Assembly: GCF_020423045.1 (NCBI RefSeq)
Contig: NZ_CP081943.1
Coordinates: 3,100,001-3,164,000 of the forward strand
Direction of reading: 5' to 3'
From: Pseudomonas sp. MM213
Lineage (GTDB): Bacteria; Pseudomonadota; Gammaproteobacteria; Pseudomonadales; Pseudomonadaceae
Length of the DNA: 64,000 nucleotides
Shown: positions 53,914-64,000 of the stretch, one piece after another
Layout of the letters: the number at the start of each line of letters is the position of its first letter
How positions within the stretch are numbered: position 1 is the first letter of the stretch
Position numbers and translations under genes: made by a program
The notes under the pieces: generated by a model
Seen by the model: only the letters and a program-made list of their open reading frames with translations
Told to the model about the DNA's origin: nothing
Database searches by the model: none

Positions 53914-54924
53914 ATGGCGTTCAACATCCACAACCGTAACCTGCTCAGCCTGGAGCACCACACGCCCCGTGAGCTGCGTTACCTGCTCGACCTGTCCCGT
54001 GACCTCAAACGCGCGAAGTACACCGGCACCGAGCAACAACACCTCAAAGGCAACAACATCGCGCTGATCTTCGAAAAAACCTCGACCCGCACCCGTTGCG
54101 CCTTCGAAGTCGCGGCCTATGATCAGGGCGCCAACGTCACCTACATCGACCCGAATTCCTCGCAAATCGGCCACAAGGAAAGCATGAAGGACACCGCCCG
54201 AGTACTGGGGCGCATGTACGACGCTATCGAATACCGTGGCTTCAAGCAGGAAATCGTCGAGGAACTGGCCAAGTTCGCCGGCGTGCCGGTGTTCAACGGG
54301 CTGACCGACGAGTACCACCCGACGCAAATGATCGCCGACGTGCTGACCATGCGTGAACACGCGGACAAGCCGATCCACGAAATCAGCTACGCCTACCTGG
54401 GCGACGCGCGCAACAACATGGGCAACTCGCTGCTGCTGATCGGCGCCAAGCTGGGCATGGACGTGCGCATCTGCGCGCCAAAAGCCCTGTGGCCCCTTGA
54501 TGATCTGGTCTCGCGCTGCAAGAAATACGCGGAAGAAAGCGGCGCCCGCATCACCTTGACCGAAGACCCGAAAGCGGCGGTCAAGGGCGTGGACTTCATC
54601 CACACCGACGTTTGGGTGTCGATGGGCGAGCCGGTCGAAGCCTGGGCTGAACGCATCCAGCAACTGTTGCCCTACCAGGTCAACGCGGAACTGATGAAAG
54701 CCACCGGCAACCCGCGCACCAAGTTCATGCACTGTCTGCCGGCGTTCCATAACAGCGACACCAAGGTCGGCAAACAGATTGCCGAGCAGTATCCGCACCT
54801 GTCCAACGGCATCGAGGTCACCGATGACGTGTTCGAGTCGCCAGCGTGCATCGCCTTCGAGCAAGCGGAAAACCGCATGCACACGATCAAGGCGATCCTG
54901 GTGTCGACCCTGGCTGACCTGTAA
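53914..54924 (+). CDS. arcB: Catabolic ornithine carbamoyltransferase
   Basis: The protein is 336 residues. It splits citrulline with phosphate into ornithine and carbamoyl phosphate. The carbamoyl-phosphate loop STRTRCAF is near residue 58, and [17 protein letters not shown] and the ornithine-site HCLPAF (about 273) are intact. It is longer than anabolic ArgF and lies in arcDABC, so it is the catabolic enzyme. AAGGAG precedes the ATG. Confidence 0.96.
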   Translation: MAFNIHNRNLLSLEHHTPRELRYLLDLSRDLKRAKYTGTEQQHLKGNNIALIFEKTSTRTRCAFEVAAYDQGANVTYIDPNSSQIGHKESMKDTARVLGRMYDAIEYRGFKQEIVEELAKFAGVPVFNGLTDEYHPTQMIADVLTMREHADKPIHEISYAYLGDARNNMGNSLLLIGAKLGMDVRICAPKALWPLDDLVSRCKKYAEESGARITLTEDPKAAVKGVDFIHTDVWVSMGEPVEAWAERIQQLLPYQVNAELMKATGNPRTKFMHCLPAFHNSDTKVGKQIAEQYPHLSNGIEVTDDVFESPACIAFEQAENRMHTIKAILVSTLADL

Positions 54925-54941
54925 CGGCTGACCCGGCCTCC

Positions 54942-55029
54942 TGTAGGAGCCGGCTTGCTGGCGATGGCATCACCGCGGTGCATCTGACAGACCGAGCAGA
55001 TGCCATCGCCAGCAAGCCGGCTCCTACAA
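54942..55029. repeat. REP inverted pair (GAGCCGGC class)
   Basis: Perfect arms of about 30 bp between arcB and arcC. Nearly identical, spacer included, to the REP at 56398. Confidence 0.92.
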
Positions 55030-55078
55030 GGGTCCGCTCCGGGTCGCTCGCCATTTCTTTGTTTAGAAGGACTGAATC

Positions 55079-56008
55079 ATGCGTATCGTCGTTGCTCTGG
55101 GCGGTAACGCCCTGCTCCGCCGTGGTGAACCCATGACCGCGGACAACCAACGCGCCAACATCCGGATCGCCACCGAACAGATCGCCAAGATCCATGCCGG
55201 CAACGAACTGGTCATCGCCCACGGCAACGGCCCGCAGGTCGGCCTGCTGTCGTTGCAGGCGGCGGCCTACACCTCGGTGTCGCCTTACCCGCTGGACGTG
55301 CTCGGCGCCGAAACCGAAGGCATGATCGGCTACATCATCGAACAGGAACTGGGCAACCTGCTGGACTTCGAAGTGCCCTTCGCCACGCTCCTGACCCAGG
55401 TCGAAGTCGACGCCAACGACCCGGCCTTCCAGAACCCGACCAAACCCATCGGCCCGGTGTATGCCAAGGCCGAAGCAGAAAAACTCGCCGCCGAAAAAGG
55501 CTGGGCGATTGCCCCGGACGGCGACAAATTCCGCCGCGTGGTGGCCAGCCCGAGACCGAAACGCATCTTCGAAATCCGCCCCATCAAGTGGCTGCTGGAA
55601 AAAGGCAGCATCGTGATTTGCGCCGGCGGTGGCGGCATTCCGACCATGTACGGCGCCCACGGCAAGCTGCAAGGCGTGGAAGCGGTGATCGACAAAGACC
55701 TGTGCTCGGCGTTGCTGGCCGAACAGCTGGACAGCGATTTGCTGGTGATTGCCACCGACGTCAGCGCGGCCTTCATCGACTACGGTAAACCCACGCAAAA
55801 GGCCATCGGCCAGGCGCACCCGGACGAAATGGAAAAACTCGGCTTCGCCGCCGGCTCCATGGGACCCAAGGTTCAGGCAGCCTGCGAGTTCGCGCGCCAT
55901 ACTGGAAAAGTCGCGGTGATCGGTTCACTCTCGGACATCGAGGCGATCGTCCAGGGCACGGCCGGCACCCGCATCAGCACGGCAAAACCTGGCATTACTT
56001 ATTTATAA
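55079..56008 (+). CDS. arcC: Carbamate kinase
   Basis: The protein is 309 residues. It makes ATP from carbamoyl phosphate and ADP, the energy-yielding step of the pathway. Amino-acid-kinase motifs: [15 protein letters not shown] at the N terminus, [13 protein letters not shown] near residue 45, [13 protein letters not shown] near 180, and [32 protein letters not shown] lies before the ATG. It is separated from arcB by a REP. The small DUF5064-like gene follows by 12 bp. Confidence 0.96.
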   Translation: MRIVVALGGNALLRRGEPMTADNQRANIRIATEQIAKIHAGNELVIAHGNGPQVGLLSLQAAAYTSVSPYPLDVLGAETEGMIGYIIEQELGNLLDFEVPFATLLTQVEVDANDPAFQNPTKPIGPVYAKAEAEKLAAEKGWAIAPDGDKFRRVVASPRPKRIFEIRPIKWLLEKGSIVICAGGGGIPTMYGAHGKLQGVEAVIDKDLCSALLAEQLDSDLLVIATDVSAAFIDYGKPTQKAIGQAHPDEMEKLGFAAGSMGPKVQAACEFARHTGKVAVIGSLSDIEAIVQGTAGTRISTAKPGITYL

Positions 56009-56020
56009 GGAGAACCGTCA

Positions 56021-56383
56021 ATGGCACAGTTCGAGCCCGGTCACCTGCACATTGAGCGCCATGCACTGACACCGGACGATGTCAGCTACAACGTGCACCT
56101 CGACTATGAAGTCAGCAAGAATCCCAAGGGGGAGAAAGGGATTCAGTTCACCCTGCATGGCAGTATTCAAGGAAAGGACGTGAAGGAGCCCTTCTTTCTG
56201 CGTAAGGAGGAAGCCTACAACTTCGCCAACAACGTAACGAAAATCGCCGAGAAGTACGGGATTCCGAAGACCCACAGCCAGATCGGCTCGGTCCACAAGC
56301 ATTACGATCTGATGTTCGAAGACATCAGGAAGCAGTTGGATATGAAATCCGGCGACCCGGTGAACATCGAACACTTCGAATAA
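56021..56383 (+). CDS. DUF5064-like small protein at the end of the arc operon
   Basis: The protein is 120 residues and the ATG follows AAGGAG, 12 bp after arcC, so it belongs to the arc transcript. It is soluble, with charged segments (HLHIERHALTPDDVSYNVHLDYEVSKNPKGEKGIQF) suggesting a small beta-sheet, then FFLRKEEAYNFANNVTKIAEKYG helix. I believe it is the DUF5064 family of Pseudomonas but am not certain. Codon use is somewhat less GC-rich than in the arc genes. Its function is unknown; the position suggests a link with arginine catabolism or low oxygen. Confidence 0.72.
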   Translation: MAQFEPGHLHIERHALTPDDVSYNVHLDYEVSKNPKGEKGIQFTLHGSIQGKDVKEPFFLRKEEAYNFANNVTKIAEKYGIPKTHSQIGSVHKHYDLMFEDIRKQLDMKSGDPVNIEHFE

Positions 56384-56397
56384 CCCCTCACAAAACC

Positions 56398-56487
56398 TGT
56401 AGGAGCCGGCTTGCTGGCGATGGCATCACCTCGGTGTATCTGACAGACCGCAGAGATGCCATCGCCAGCAAGCCGGCTCCTACAGGT
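56398..56487. repeat. REP inverted pair (GAGCCGGC class)
   Basis: Arms of about 30 bp; almost the same sequence as the REP at 54942, differing at few positions in the spacer. Confidence 0.92.
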
Positions 56488-56572
56488 GGCGTGCGCATCA
56501 GCGGATTTCACCTGAACCCCTCCTCCAAGGCATACTTGCCACCCTCCGCACGTCAGATAAAAAAACCGCCCC

Positions 56573-58081
56573 ATGCGTATCCACGTCAGCTTCATCGACC
56601 GCGTCGGCATCACCCAGGAAGTCCTGGCCCTGCTCGGTGGGCGCAATCTCAATCTGGATGCGGTGGAAATGGTTCCGCCCAACGTCTACATCGACGCCCC
56701 GACCCTGAGCCCGGACGTGCTCGAAGAGCTGCACGACGCCTTGCTCAGCGTGCGCGGCGTGCAAGCGATGACGGTGGTCGACATCCTTCCCGGCCAACGT
56801 CGGCACTTGCAACTCGATGCGCTGCTCGCGGCCATGACCGACCCGGTACTGGCCCTGGACAGCGCCGGCAAGGTGCTGCTGGCCAACCCGGCATTGATTG
56901 CCTTGTACGGTCGCGAACCGGCCGGTGAAAGTGTCGCTGACCTGTTTGCCGATCCCGCATTGCTCGACGCCCTGCTGGAACACGGCTTTCGCCTGCCGCT
57001 GCGGGAGATCACCGTCAACGGCCAGACTTTGTTGCTGGACGCCACGCCGATCACCGACGCCGGCGCCCTGCTGACGCTGTATCAACCGAACCGCATCGGC
57101 GAACGCCTCTCGGCGCTGCACCACGACCATGCCGAAGGGTTCGATGCGCTGCTCGGCGAATCCCCGGCGATTCGTACGCTCAAGGCCCGCGCGCAGCGGG
57201 TTGCAGCCCTCGATGCGCCGCTGTTGATCCAGGGCGAAACCGGCACCGGCAAAGAACTCGTCGCCCGGGCCTGTCACGCCATCAGCGCGCGGCACAGTTC
57301 ACCGTTCCTGGCACTGAACTGCGCGGCATTGCCAGAGAACCTCGCCGAAAGCGAACTGTTCGGCTACGCCCCCGGCGCCTTCACCGGTGCACAACGGGGC
57401 GGCAAACCGGGGCTGATGGAATTGGCCAACCAGGGCACGGTGTTTCTCGATGAGATCGGCGAGATGTCGCCGTACTTGCAGGCGAAACTGCTGCGCTTCC
57501 TTAACGACGGCAGTTTCCGTCGGGTGGGCGGTGATCGTGAAGTGAAGGTCAACGTGCGGATCCTCAGCGCCACGCACCGCGACCTGGAAAAAATGGTCAG
57601 CGAGGGCTCGTTCCGCGAAGACCTGTTCTATCGCCTCAACGTGCTCAACGTCGAAGTCCCGCCACTGCGCGAACGCGGCCAGGACATTCTGCTGCTGGCG
57701 CGCTATTTCATGCAGCAGGCCTGCGCGCAGATTCAGCGACCGGTGTGTCGCCTGGCACCGGGCACTTACCCGGCGTTGCTGGGCAACCGCTGGCCGGGCA
57801 ACGTGCGGCAATTGCAGAACGTGATCTTTCGCGCCGCGGCGATTTGCGAAAGCAGCCTGGTGGACATCGGCGACCTCGACATCGCCGGCACCTCCGTGGC
57901 GCGCCAGAGCGACACAGAAGTCGACAGCCTGGAGCAGGCGATGGAAGAGTTCGAAAAGACCCTGCTGGAAAAACTCTACGTCAGCTACCCCTCGACGCGG
58001 CAACTGGCCAGCCGCCTGCAAACCTCCCACACCGCAATTGCCCATCGGTTGCGCAAGTACGGCATCCCCAACAAGCCGTAA
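56573..58081 (+). CDS. gcsR: Sigma-54-dependent TyrR-like regulator GcsR
   Basis: The protein is 502 residues. It has an N-terminal ACT domain (residues 1-75, MRIHVSFIDRVGITQEVLALLGGRNLNLDAVEM), a PAS domain (about 80-150), AAA+ (about 190-420) with Walker A GETGTGKE (about 220), the sigma-54-contact loop GAFTGA (about 268) and GNRWPGNVRQLQN, and a TyrR-type helix-turn-helix (STRQLASRLQTSHTAIAHRLRKYGI). In P. aeruginosa, GcsR (PA2449) activates the second glycine cleavage operon in response to glycine. Here it directly precedes that operon, with matching binding palindromes and a sigma-54 promoter. No clear ribosome site is present before the ATG. Confidence 0.93.
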   Translation: MRIHVSFIDRVGITQEVLALLGGRNLNLDAVEMVPPNVYIDAPTLSPDVLEELHDALLSVRGVQAMTVVDILPGQRRHLQLDALLAAMTDPVLALDSAGKVLLANPALIALYGREPAGESVADLFADPALLDALLEHGFRLPLREITVNGQTLLLDATPITDAGALLTLYQPNRIGERLSALHHDHAEGFDALLGESPAIRTLKARAQRVAALDAPLLIQGETGTGKELVARACHAISARHSSPFLALNCAALPENLAESELFGYAPGAFTGAQRGGKPGLMELANQGTVFLDEIGEMSPYLQAKLLRFLNDGSFRRVGGDREVKVNVRILSATHRDLEKMVSEGSFREDLFYRLNVLNVEVPPLRERGQDILLLARYFMQQACAQIQRPVCRLAPGTYPALLGNRWPGNVRQLQNVIFRAAAICESSLVDIGDLDIAGTSVARQSDTEVDSLEQAMEEFEKTLLEKLYVSYPSTRQLASRLQTSHTAIAHRLRKYGIPNKP

Positions 58082-58122
58082 TAGCTGTTGGTTCGAACGG
58101 ATTCTTTCGATAAACCTCGACC

Positions 58123-58190
58123 TGTAGGAGCCGGCTTGCTGGCGATGGCGATGCTGAAGACGCCATCGCCAGCAAGCCGGCTCCTACAGG
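58123..58190. repeat. REP inverted pair (GAGCCGGC class), compact
   Basis: Arms of about 30 bp with an 8-bp spacer, between gcsR and the activator sites. Confidence 0.92.
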
Positions 58191-58233
58191 TCGGTGTGCA
58201 TCCTCGGGAATAGCGTCTGAAAACGACCTCCAT

Positions 58234-58253
58234 CTGTACTGAAAGCGCTACAG
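58234..58253. promoter_or_regulatory. GcsR site 1 (CTGTACTG-N4-CGCTACAG)
   Basis: A dyad with mismatch in the inner two positions, same length and spacing as site 2, starting exactly 100 bp upstream of it. Resembles the TyrR-like TGTAACG-N4-CGTT pattern of GcsR. Confidence 0.6.
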
Positions 58254-58333
58254 CGGAACGATATCGATACACCCGCTTCGGATCACCGCTGCACAAGGCT
58301 TTGATCCACCTATACTTTTTTGTTCGCACTCGA

Positions 58334-58353
58334 CTGTAGCGATTTCGCTACAG
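58334..58353. promoter_or_regulatory. GcsR site 2 (CTGTAGCG-N4-CGCTACAG)
   Basis: A perfect 8-bp arm palindrome with 4-bp spacer, 64 bp upstream of the sigma-54 promoter; suits enhancer binding by GcsR. Confidence 0.68.
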
Positions 58354-58416
58354 CGGTCAAACAGCCACGCCCGCAACAACTCTCTAACCAATTGATTTAT
58401 AACAATAAAATCAAAC

Positions 58417-58432
58417 TGGCCGCGAAATTGCT
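58417..58432 (+). promoter_or_regulatory. Sigma-54 promoter of the glycine cleavage operon
   Basis: TGGCCGCGAAATTGCT keeps the invariant GG at -24 and GC at -12 with correct spacing (consensus TGGCACG-N4-TTGCA). Transcription would start near 58443, giving a leader of about 70 nt. Confidence 0.8.
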
Positions 58433-58514
58433 TAGTAACCACTCATAAATCAGGGCTTACGCCCAAGCATTCAATCGCGTCCACCAGACGAGTCTGGCCC
58501 CCTTAGGAGTTTCC

Positions 58515-58898
58515 ATGAGCGAGTTGCGTTTTACTGAAGATCACGAATGGCTGCGTACCGAAGCTGATGGCTCTGTCACCGTCGGCATCACCGCTTTCGC
58601 GCAGAACGCTTTGGGCGACGTGGTTTTCGTACAACTGCCTGAGCTGCAGTCCTACGACAAAGGCGCAGAAGCCGCCACCGTGGAATCGGTAAAAGCCGCC
58701 AGCGGCGTGTACATGCCACTCGACGGTGAAGTGCTGGAAGTGAACCCGGCGCTGGACAGCAGCCCGGAACTGGTCAACGAAGATCCGCTGGGCGAAGGCT
58801 GGTTCTTCCGCTTCCAGCCAACTGACGCCTCGGCTGTCGCCAAACTGCTGGATCAGGACGCCTACGACCGTCTGATCAAAGCCAACGCCGAAGCCTGA
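58515..58898 (+). CDS. gcvH: Glycine cleavage system H protein
   Basis: The protein is 127 residues. It is the lipoyl carrier of the glycine cleavage complex. The lipoylated Lys60 is in VESVKAASG, with the EDHEWLRTE start and the [13 protein letters not shown] hairpin typical of the family. AGGAG precedes the ATG. It is the first gene of the GcsR-controlled operon (gcvH2 in P. aeruginosa naming), 11 bp before gcvP. Confidence 0.96.
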   Translation: MSELRFTEDHEWLRTEADGSVTVGITAFAQNALGDVVFVQLPELQSYDKGAEAATVESVKAASGVYMPLDGEVLEVNPALDSSPELVNEDPLGEGWFFRFQPTDASAVAKLLDQDAYDRLIKANAEA

Positions 58899-58909
58899 GG
58901 AGCACGCAC

Positions 58910-61762
58910 ATGACTCAAATCAATCTGAGCACTGCCAACGAATTCATCGCGCGCCACATCGGCCCGCGTTCCGGCGATGAGCAAGCGATGCTCAACAGCC
59001 TCGGTTTCGACTCGCTGGAAGCCCTGAGCGCCAGCGTCATTCCGGACAGCATCAAAGGCACCAGCGTGCTCGGCCTCGAAGACGGCCTGAGCGAAGCCGA
59101 CGCCCTGGCGTTGATCAAAGGCATCGCGGCCAAGAACCAGCTGTTCAAGACTTACATCGGCCAGGGCTACTACGGCACCCACACACCGTCGCCGATCCTG
59201 CGCAACCTGCTGGAAAACCCGGCCTGGTACACCGCCTACACCCCGTACCAGCCAGAAATCTCCCAGGGCCGTCTCGAAGCGCTGTTGAACTTCCAGACCC
59301 TGATCAGCGACCTGACCGGTTTGCCGATCGCCAACGCCTCGCTGCTCGACGAAGCCACTGCCGCCGCCGAAGCCATGACCTTCTGCAAGCGCCTGAGCAA
59401 GAACAAAGGCAGCCACGCGTTCTTCGCCTCTGTGCATTGCCACCCGCAAACCCTCGACGTGCTGCGCACCCGTGCCGAGCCATTGGGCATCGACGTGGTT
59501 GTCGGCGACGAGCTTGAACTGACTGACGTGACGCCGTTCTTCGGCGCCCTGCTGCAATACCCGGCCAGCAACGGTGACGTCTTCGACTACCGTGCACTGA
59601 CCGAGCGTTTCCACGCTGCCAACGCACTGGTTGCCGTCGCTGCCGACCTGCTGGCCCTGACCGTGCTGACCCCGCCGGGCGAGTTCGGTGCCGACGTCGC
59701 CATCGGCAGCGCACAACGCTTCGGCGTGCCGCTGGGCTTCGGTGGCCCGCACGCGGCTTACTTCTCTACCAAAGATGCGTTCAAGCGCGACATGCCGGGC
59801 CGTCTGGTCGGTGTCTCCGTGGACCGTTTCGGCAAGCCGGCCCTGCGCCTGGCCATGCAGACCCGCGAGCAACATATCCGCCGCGAGAAGGCCACCAGCA
59901 ACATCTGCACCGCGCAGGTTCTGCTGGCCAACATCGCCAGCATGTACGCCGTGTATCACGGCCCGAAAGGCCTGACGCAGATTGCCAACCGCATTCATCA
60001 CCTGACCGCGATCCTCGCCAAGGGCTTGAGCGCACTGGGCCTGACCGTCGAGCAAGCCAGCTTCTTCGACACCCTGACCCTGAACACCGGCGCCAACACC
60101 GCCAAACTGCATGACAAGGCGCGTGCGCAGCAGATCAACCTGCGCGTAGTCGATGGCGAGCGTCTGGGCCTGTCCCTCGACGAAACCACTTCGCAAGCTG
60201 ACGTCGAAACCCTGTGGGCCTTGTTTGCCGACGGTAAGGCGCTGCCAGACTTCGCCGCCCTCGCCGCTTCCGTGCAAAGCACCATCCCGGCTGCGCTGGT
60301 TCGCCAATCGCCGATCCTCAGCCACCCGGTGTTCAACCGTTATCACTCGGAAACCGAGCTGATGCGCTACCTGCGCAAGCTCGCCGACAAGGACCTGGCC
60401 CTGGATCGCACCATGATCCCGCTGGGTTCGTGCACCATGAAACTCAACGCCGCCAGCGAAATGATCCCGGTGACCTGGGCTGAGTTCGGTGCCCTGCACC
60501 CGTTCGCCCCAGCCGAGCAAAGCGCCGGCTACCAGCAACTGACCGACGAACTGGAAGCGATGCTCTGCGCCGCCACCGGTTACGACTCGATCTCGCTGCA
60601 ACCGAACGCCGGCTCCCAAGGTGAATACGCCGGTCTGCTGGCCATTCGTGCTTACCACCAGAGCCGTGGCGAAGACCGTCGCGACATCTGCCTGATCCCG
60701 TCGTCCGCCCACGGCACCAACCCGGCTACCGCCAACATGGCTGGCATGCGCGTGGTCGTGACCGCCTGCGACGCCCGTGGCAACGTCGACATCGAAGACC
60801 TGCGCGCCAAGGCCATCGAGCACCGCGAACACCTCGCTGCGCTGATGATCACTTACCCGTCGACCCACGGCGTGTTCGAAGAAGGCATCCGCGAAATCTG
60901 CGGCATCATTCATGACAACGGCGGCCAGGTGTACATCGACGGCGCCAACATGAACGCGATGGTCGGCCTCTGCGCGCCGGGCAAGTTCGGCGGCGACGTG
61001 TCCCACCTGAACCTGCACAAAACCTTCTGCATTCCTCACGGTGGTGGCGGCCCGGGCGTCGGCCCGATCGGCGTGAAATCGCACCTGACCCCGTTCCTGC
61101 CGGGCCACGCCCAGATGGATCGCAAGGAAGGCGCGGTCTGCGCAGCACCGTTCGGCAGCGCGAGCATTCTGCCGATCACCTGGATGTACATTCGCATGAT
61201 GGGTGGCGCGGGTCTCAAGCGTGCATCGCAGTTGGCGATCCTCAATGCCAACTACATCTCCCGTCGCCTCGAAGAGCACTATCCAGTGCTGTACACCGGC
61301 AGCAACGGCCTGGTTGCGCACGAATGCATCCTCGACTTGCGTCCGTTGAAAGACAGCAGCGGCATCAGCGTCGATGACGTTGCCAAGCGCCTGATCGACT
61401 TCGGCTTCCACGCCCCGACCATGTCGTTCCCGGTCGCCGGCACGCTGATGATCGAGCCGACCGAAAGCGAATCCAAGGAAGAACTGGACCGCTTCTGCGA
61501 CGCCATGATCCGCATCCGCGAAGAAATCCGCGCAGTGGAAAACGGCACTCTGGACAAGGACGACAACCCGCTGAAAAACGCCCCGCACACTGCAGCGGAA
61601 CTGGTCGGCGAGTGGTCCCATCCGTACAGCCGTGAGCAAGCGGTGTACCCGGTCGCGTCGTTGATCGAAGGCAAATACTGGCCGCCGGTCGGTCGCGTCG
61701 ACAACGTCTTCGGTGATCGCAACCTGGTTTGCGCTTGCCCGTCGATCGAAAGCTACGCTTGA
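58910..61762 (+). CDS. gcvP: Glycine dehydrogenase (aminomethyl-transferring), P protein
   Basis: The protein is 950 residues, a fused two-half P protein. It decarboxylates glycine and hands the aminomethyl group to Gcv[18 protein letters not shown] is the N-terminal motif, [43 protein letters not shown] follows, and the PLP Lys is about residue 704 in [41 protein letters not shown] starts the catalytic half. A second copy probably exists elsewhere in the genome, as in P. aeruginosa. Confidence 0.97.
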   Translation: MTQINLSTANEFIARHIGPRSGDEQAMLNSLGFDSLEALSASVIPDSIKGTSVLGLEDGLSEADALALIKGIAAKNQLFKTYIGQGYYGTHTPSPILRNLLENPAWYTAYTPYQPEISQGRLEALLNFQTLISDLTGLPIANASLLDEATAAAEAMTFCKRLSKNKGSHAFFASVHCHPQTLDVLRTRAEPLGIDVVVGDELELTDVTPFFGALLQYPASNGDVFDYRALTERFHAANALVAVAADLLALTVLTPPGEFGADVAIGSAQRFGVPLGFGGPHAAYFSTKDAFKRDMPGRLVGVSVDRFGKPALRLAMQTREQHIRREKATSNICTAQVLLANIASMYAVYHGPKGLTQIANRIHHLTAILAKGLSALGLTVEQASFFDTLTLNTGANTAKLHDKARAQQINLRVVDGERLGLSLDETTSQADVETLWALFADGKALPDFAALAASVQSTIPAALVRQSPILSHPVFNRYHSETELMRYLRKLADKDLALDRTMIPLGSCTMKLNAASEMIPVTWAEFGALHPFAPAEQSAGYQQLTDELEAMLCAATGYDSISLQPNAGSQGEYAGLLAIRAYHQSRGEDRRDICLIPSSAHGTNPATANMAGMRVVVTACDARGNVDIEDLRAKAIEHREHLAALMITYPSTHGVFEEGIREICGIIHDNGGQVYIDGANMNAMVGLCAPGKFGGDVSHLNLHKTFCIPHGGGGPGVGPIGVKSHLTPFLPGHAQMDRKEGAVCAAPFGSASILPITWMYIRMMGGAGLKRASQLAILNANYISRRLEEHYPVLYTGSNGLVAHECILDLRPLKDSSGISVDDVAKRLIDFGFHAPTMSFPVAGTLMIEPTESESKEELDRFCDAMIRIREEIRAVENGTLDKDDNPLKNAPHTAAELVGEWSHPYSREQAVYPVASLIEGKYWPPVGRVDNVFGDRNLVCACPSIESYA

Positions 61763-61806
61763 TCTATAGGGGGCGGACTCTCTCGCCCCACTAGGACGCC
61801 ACAAAA

Positions 61807-61887
61807 CCCCGTAGGAGCGAGGCTTGCCCGCGAAGAGGCCATCAAGGTCGCCAAAAGCTTCGCGGGCAAGCCTCGCTCCTACGGGGT
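61807..61887. repeat. REP inverted pair inside the gcv operon
   Basis: CCCGTAGGAGCGAGGCTTGC and its complement lie between gcvP and sdaA; a possible mRNA-stabilising hairpin. Confidence 0.9.
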
Positions 61888-61902
61888 CGCGGTGCTCCTC
61901 AT

Positions 61903-61910
61903 AACAAGAA
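61903..61910 (+). promoter_or_regulatory. Hfq/Crc-type A-rich motif at sdaA start
   Basis: AACAAGAA lies 15-22 bases before the ATG, just before CCGGAG. Confidence 0.4.
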
Positions 61911-61924
61911 ACCGGAGAACAACC

Positions 61925-63301
<1,377 letters not shown>

Positions 63302-63342
63302 TGCGCGCTCACTGCATCTGCACACTTTTTCAGGAGCTGGAT

Positions 63343-64000
63343 ATGTCCACCGAACAACTGTTGAAAACCCCGTTGCACGCACTGCACATCGAACTCGGCG
63401 CCCGCATGGTGCCGTTTGCCGGCTATGACATGCCGGTGCAGTACCCGCTGGGCGTCATGAAGGAACACCAACACACCCGTGATCAGGCCGGGCTGTTCGA
63501 TGTTTCGCACATGGGCCAGATCCGCCTGACCGGCGCCAATGCCGCCAAGGCCCTGGAAACCCTGGTGCCGGTGGACATTATCGACCTGCCGGTGGGCATG
63601 CAGCGCTACGCCATGTTCACTAACGGGACGGGCGGCATCCTCGATGACCTGATGGTCGCCAACCTCGGTAACGACGAACTGTTCCTGGTGGTCAACGCGG
63701 CCTGCAAGGATCAGGACCTCGCGCACCTGCGCAAACACATCGGCGACCAATGCACCATCGAGCCGCTGTTCGAAGAACGCGCACTGCTGGCTCTGCAAGG
63801 TCCGGCCGCCGTCACGGTGCTCGCGCGCCTGGCGCCGGAAGTGGCGAAAATGACGTTCATGCAGTTCGCCCGCGTGAAGTTGCTGGGCGTGGACTGCTTT
63901 GTCAGCCGCTCGGGTTACACCGGCGAAGACGGCTTCGAAATCTCCGTGCCGGCAGCCAATGCCGAAGCGTTGGCCCGCGCCCTGCTGGCCGAACCGGAAG
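63343..64000 (+). CDS. gcvT: Glycine cleavage system T protein (aminomethyltransferase), truncated by the window end
   Basis: The first 219 residues are visible. The ATG at 63343 follows AGGAG. Folate-binding/aminomethyltransferase motifs: TPLHALHIELGARMVPFAGYDMPVQYPLG, GLFDVSHMGQIRLTG, and FVSRSGYTGEDGFEI near residue 185-205. It transfers the methylene group to tetrahydrofolate and frees ammonia. The rest lies beyond position 64000, where the frame is open. Confidence 0.95.
   Translation, partial: MSTEQLLKTPLHALHIELGARMVPFAGYDMPVQYPLGVMKEHQHTRDQAGLFDVSHMGQIRLTGANAAKALETLVPVDIIDLPVGMQRYAMFTNGTGGILDDLMVANLGNDELFLVVNAACKDQDLAHLRKHIGDQCTIEPLFEERALLALQGPAAVTVLARLAPEVAKMTFMQFARVKLLGVDCFVSRSGYTGEDGFEISVPAANAEALARALLAEPE

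Larger units (their letters stand above)
58082..58514. other. 433-bp gcsR-gcvH regulatory region
   Basis: The region contains a REP (58123-58190), two palindromic activator sites 100 bp apart, and a sigma-54 promoter. No gene is seen. It has lower GC towards the promoter (58381-58420). Confidence 0.75.

Noticed and set aside
58862..61804. 980-codon open frame on the minus strand antisense to gcvP
   Set aside because: It mirrors gcvP over its whole length; the product is Val/Gly/Arg/Gln-rich without domains, the usual antisense shadow in GC-rich DNA.

Overview
This 64 kb window is chromosomal DNA from a fluorescent pseudomonad, most likely the Pseudomonas fluorescens group. The evidence is high GC with strong third-position bias, about twenty intergenic REP inverted pairs of the type built on TGTAGGAGCGAGGCTTGCCCG, and gene orders known from Pseudomonas. 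These are fadD1-fadD2, eda-pgl-zwf/hexR/oprB/gts/gltRS/glk-edd/gap, arcDABC, an ECF heme-signalling locus, and the gcsR-controlled glycine cleavage operon. I found no transposase, prophage, CRISPR array, tRNA or rRNA. Most of the window is core or conserved accessory metabolism.

Layout. 1-2,100: an AT-richer peptidase-inhibitor-like gene of foreign appearance, facing an orphan ECF sigma factor gene overlapped by a betaine-type binding-protein gene. 2,300-7,200: a PhnD-like protein, fatty acid desaturase, Lys-rich miniprotein, GNAT acetyltransferase, peptide deformylase, BrkB-type membrane protein and an unknown protein. 7,375-12,818: tandem long-chain acyl-CoA synthetases, divergent from an alpha/beta hydrolase and a MaoC hydratase. 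12,940-16,001: a HlyD/DUF1656/FUSC efflux operon. 16,150-18,977: a DUF2383 protein, a DUF3820 protein, a class V aminotransferase-fold enzyme and an intradiol-dioxygenase-like protein.

19,243-38,804 is an almost complete glucose module. It holds the Entner-Doudoroff enzymes (zwf, pgl, edd, eda), glucokinase, gap, the regulators HexR and GltR/GtrS, the OprB porin, the GtsABCD ABC transporter, a hexose-6-phosphate mutarotase, an AGE-family epimerase and methylglyoxal synthase. HexR-type boxes (TTGT-N7-ACAA) lie before zwf and between edd and gap. A-rich Hfq/Crc-like motifs sit at the translation starts of many of these genes.

38,882-43,884 is a Fur- and ECF-controlled heme system (sigma factor, FecR-type regulator, TonB receptor with signalling domain, heme oxygenase). 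The receptor and heme oxygenase genes share a promoter-like element, TTTTTACT-N18-CGTCTCGTTA, the best regulatory discovery in the window. 44,004-48,253 holds a YbaN protein, a chemoreceptor and a CoA-transferase-family enzyme. 48,379-56,383 holds the arginine deiminase operon arcDABC plus a small DUF5064-like gene, with a second arcD head-to-head and coupled to alkA. 56,573-64,000 holds gcsR, two palindromic activator sites, a sigma-54 promoter and gcvH-gcvP-sdaA-gcvT (the last truncated by the window end).

Starts were chosen from Shine-Dalgarno sequences and family alignment, so several are shorter than the longest open frame. All pattern matches were made by eye without searches.
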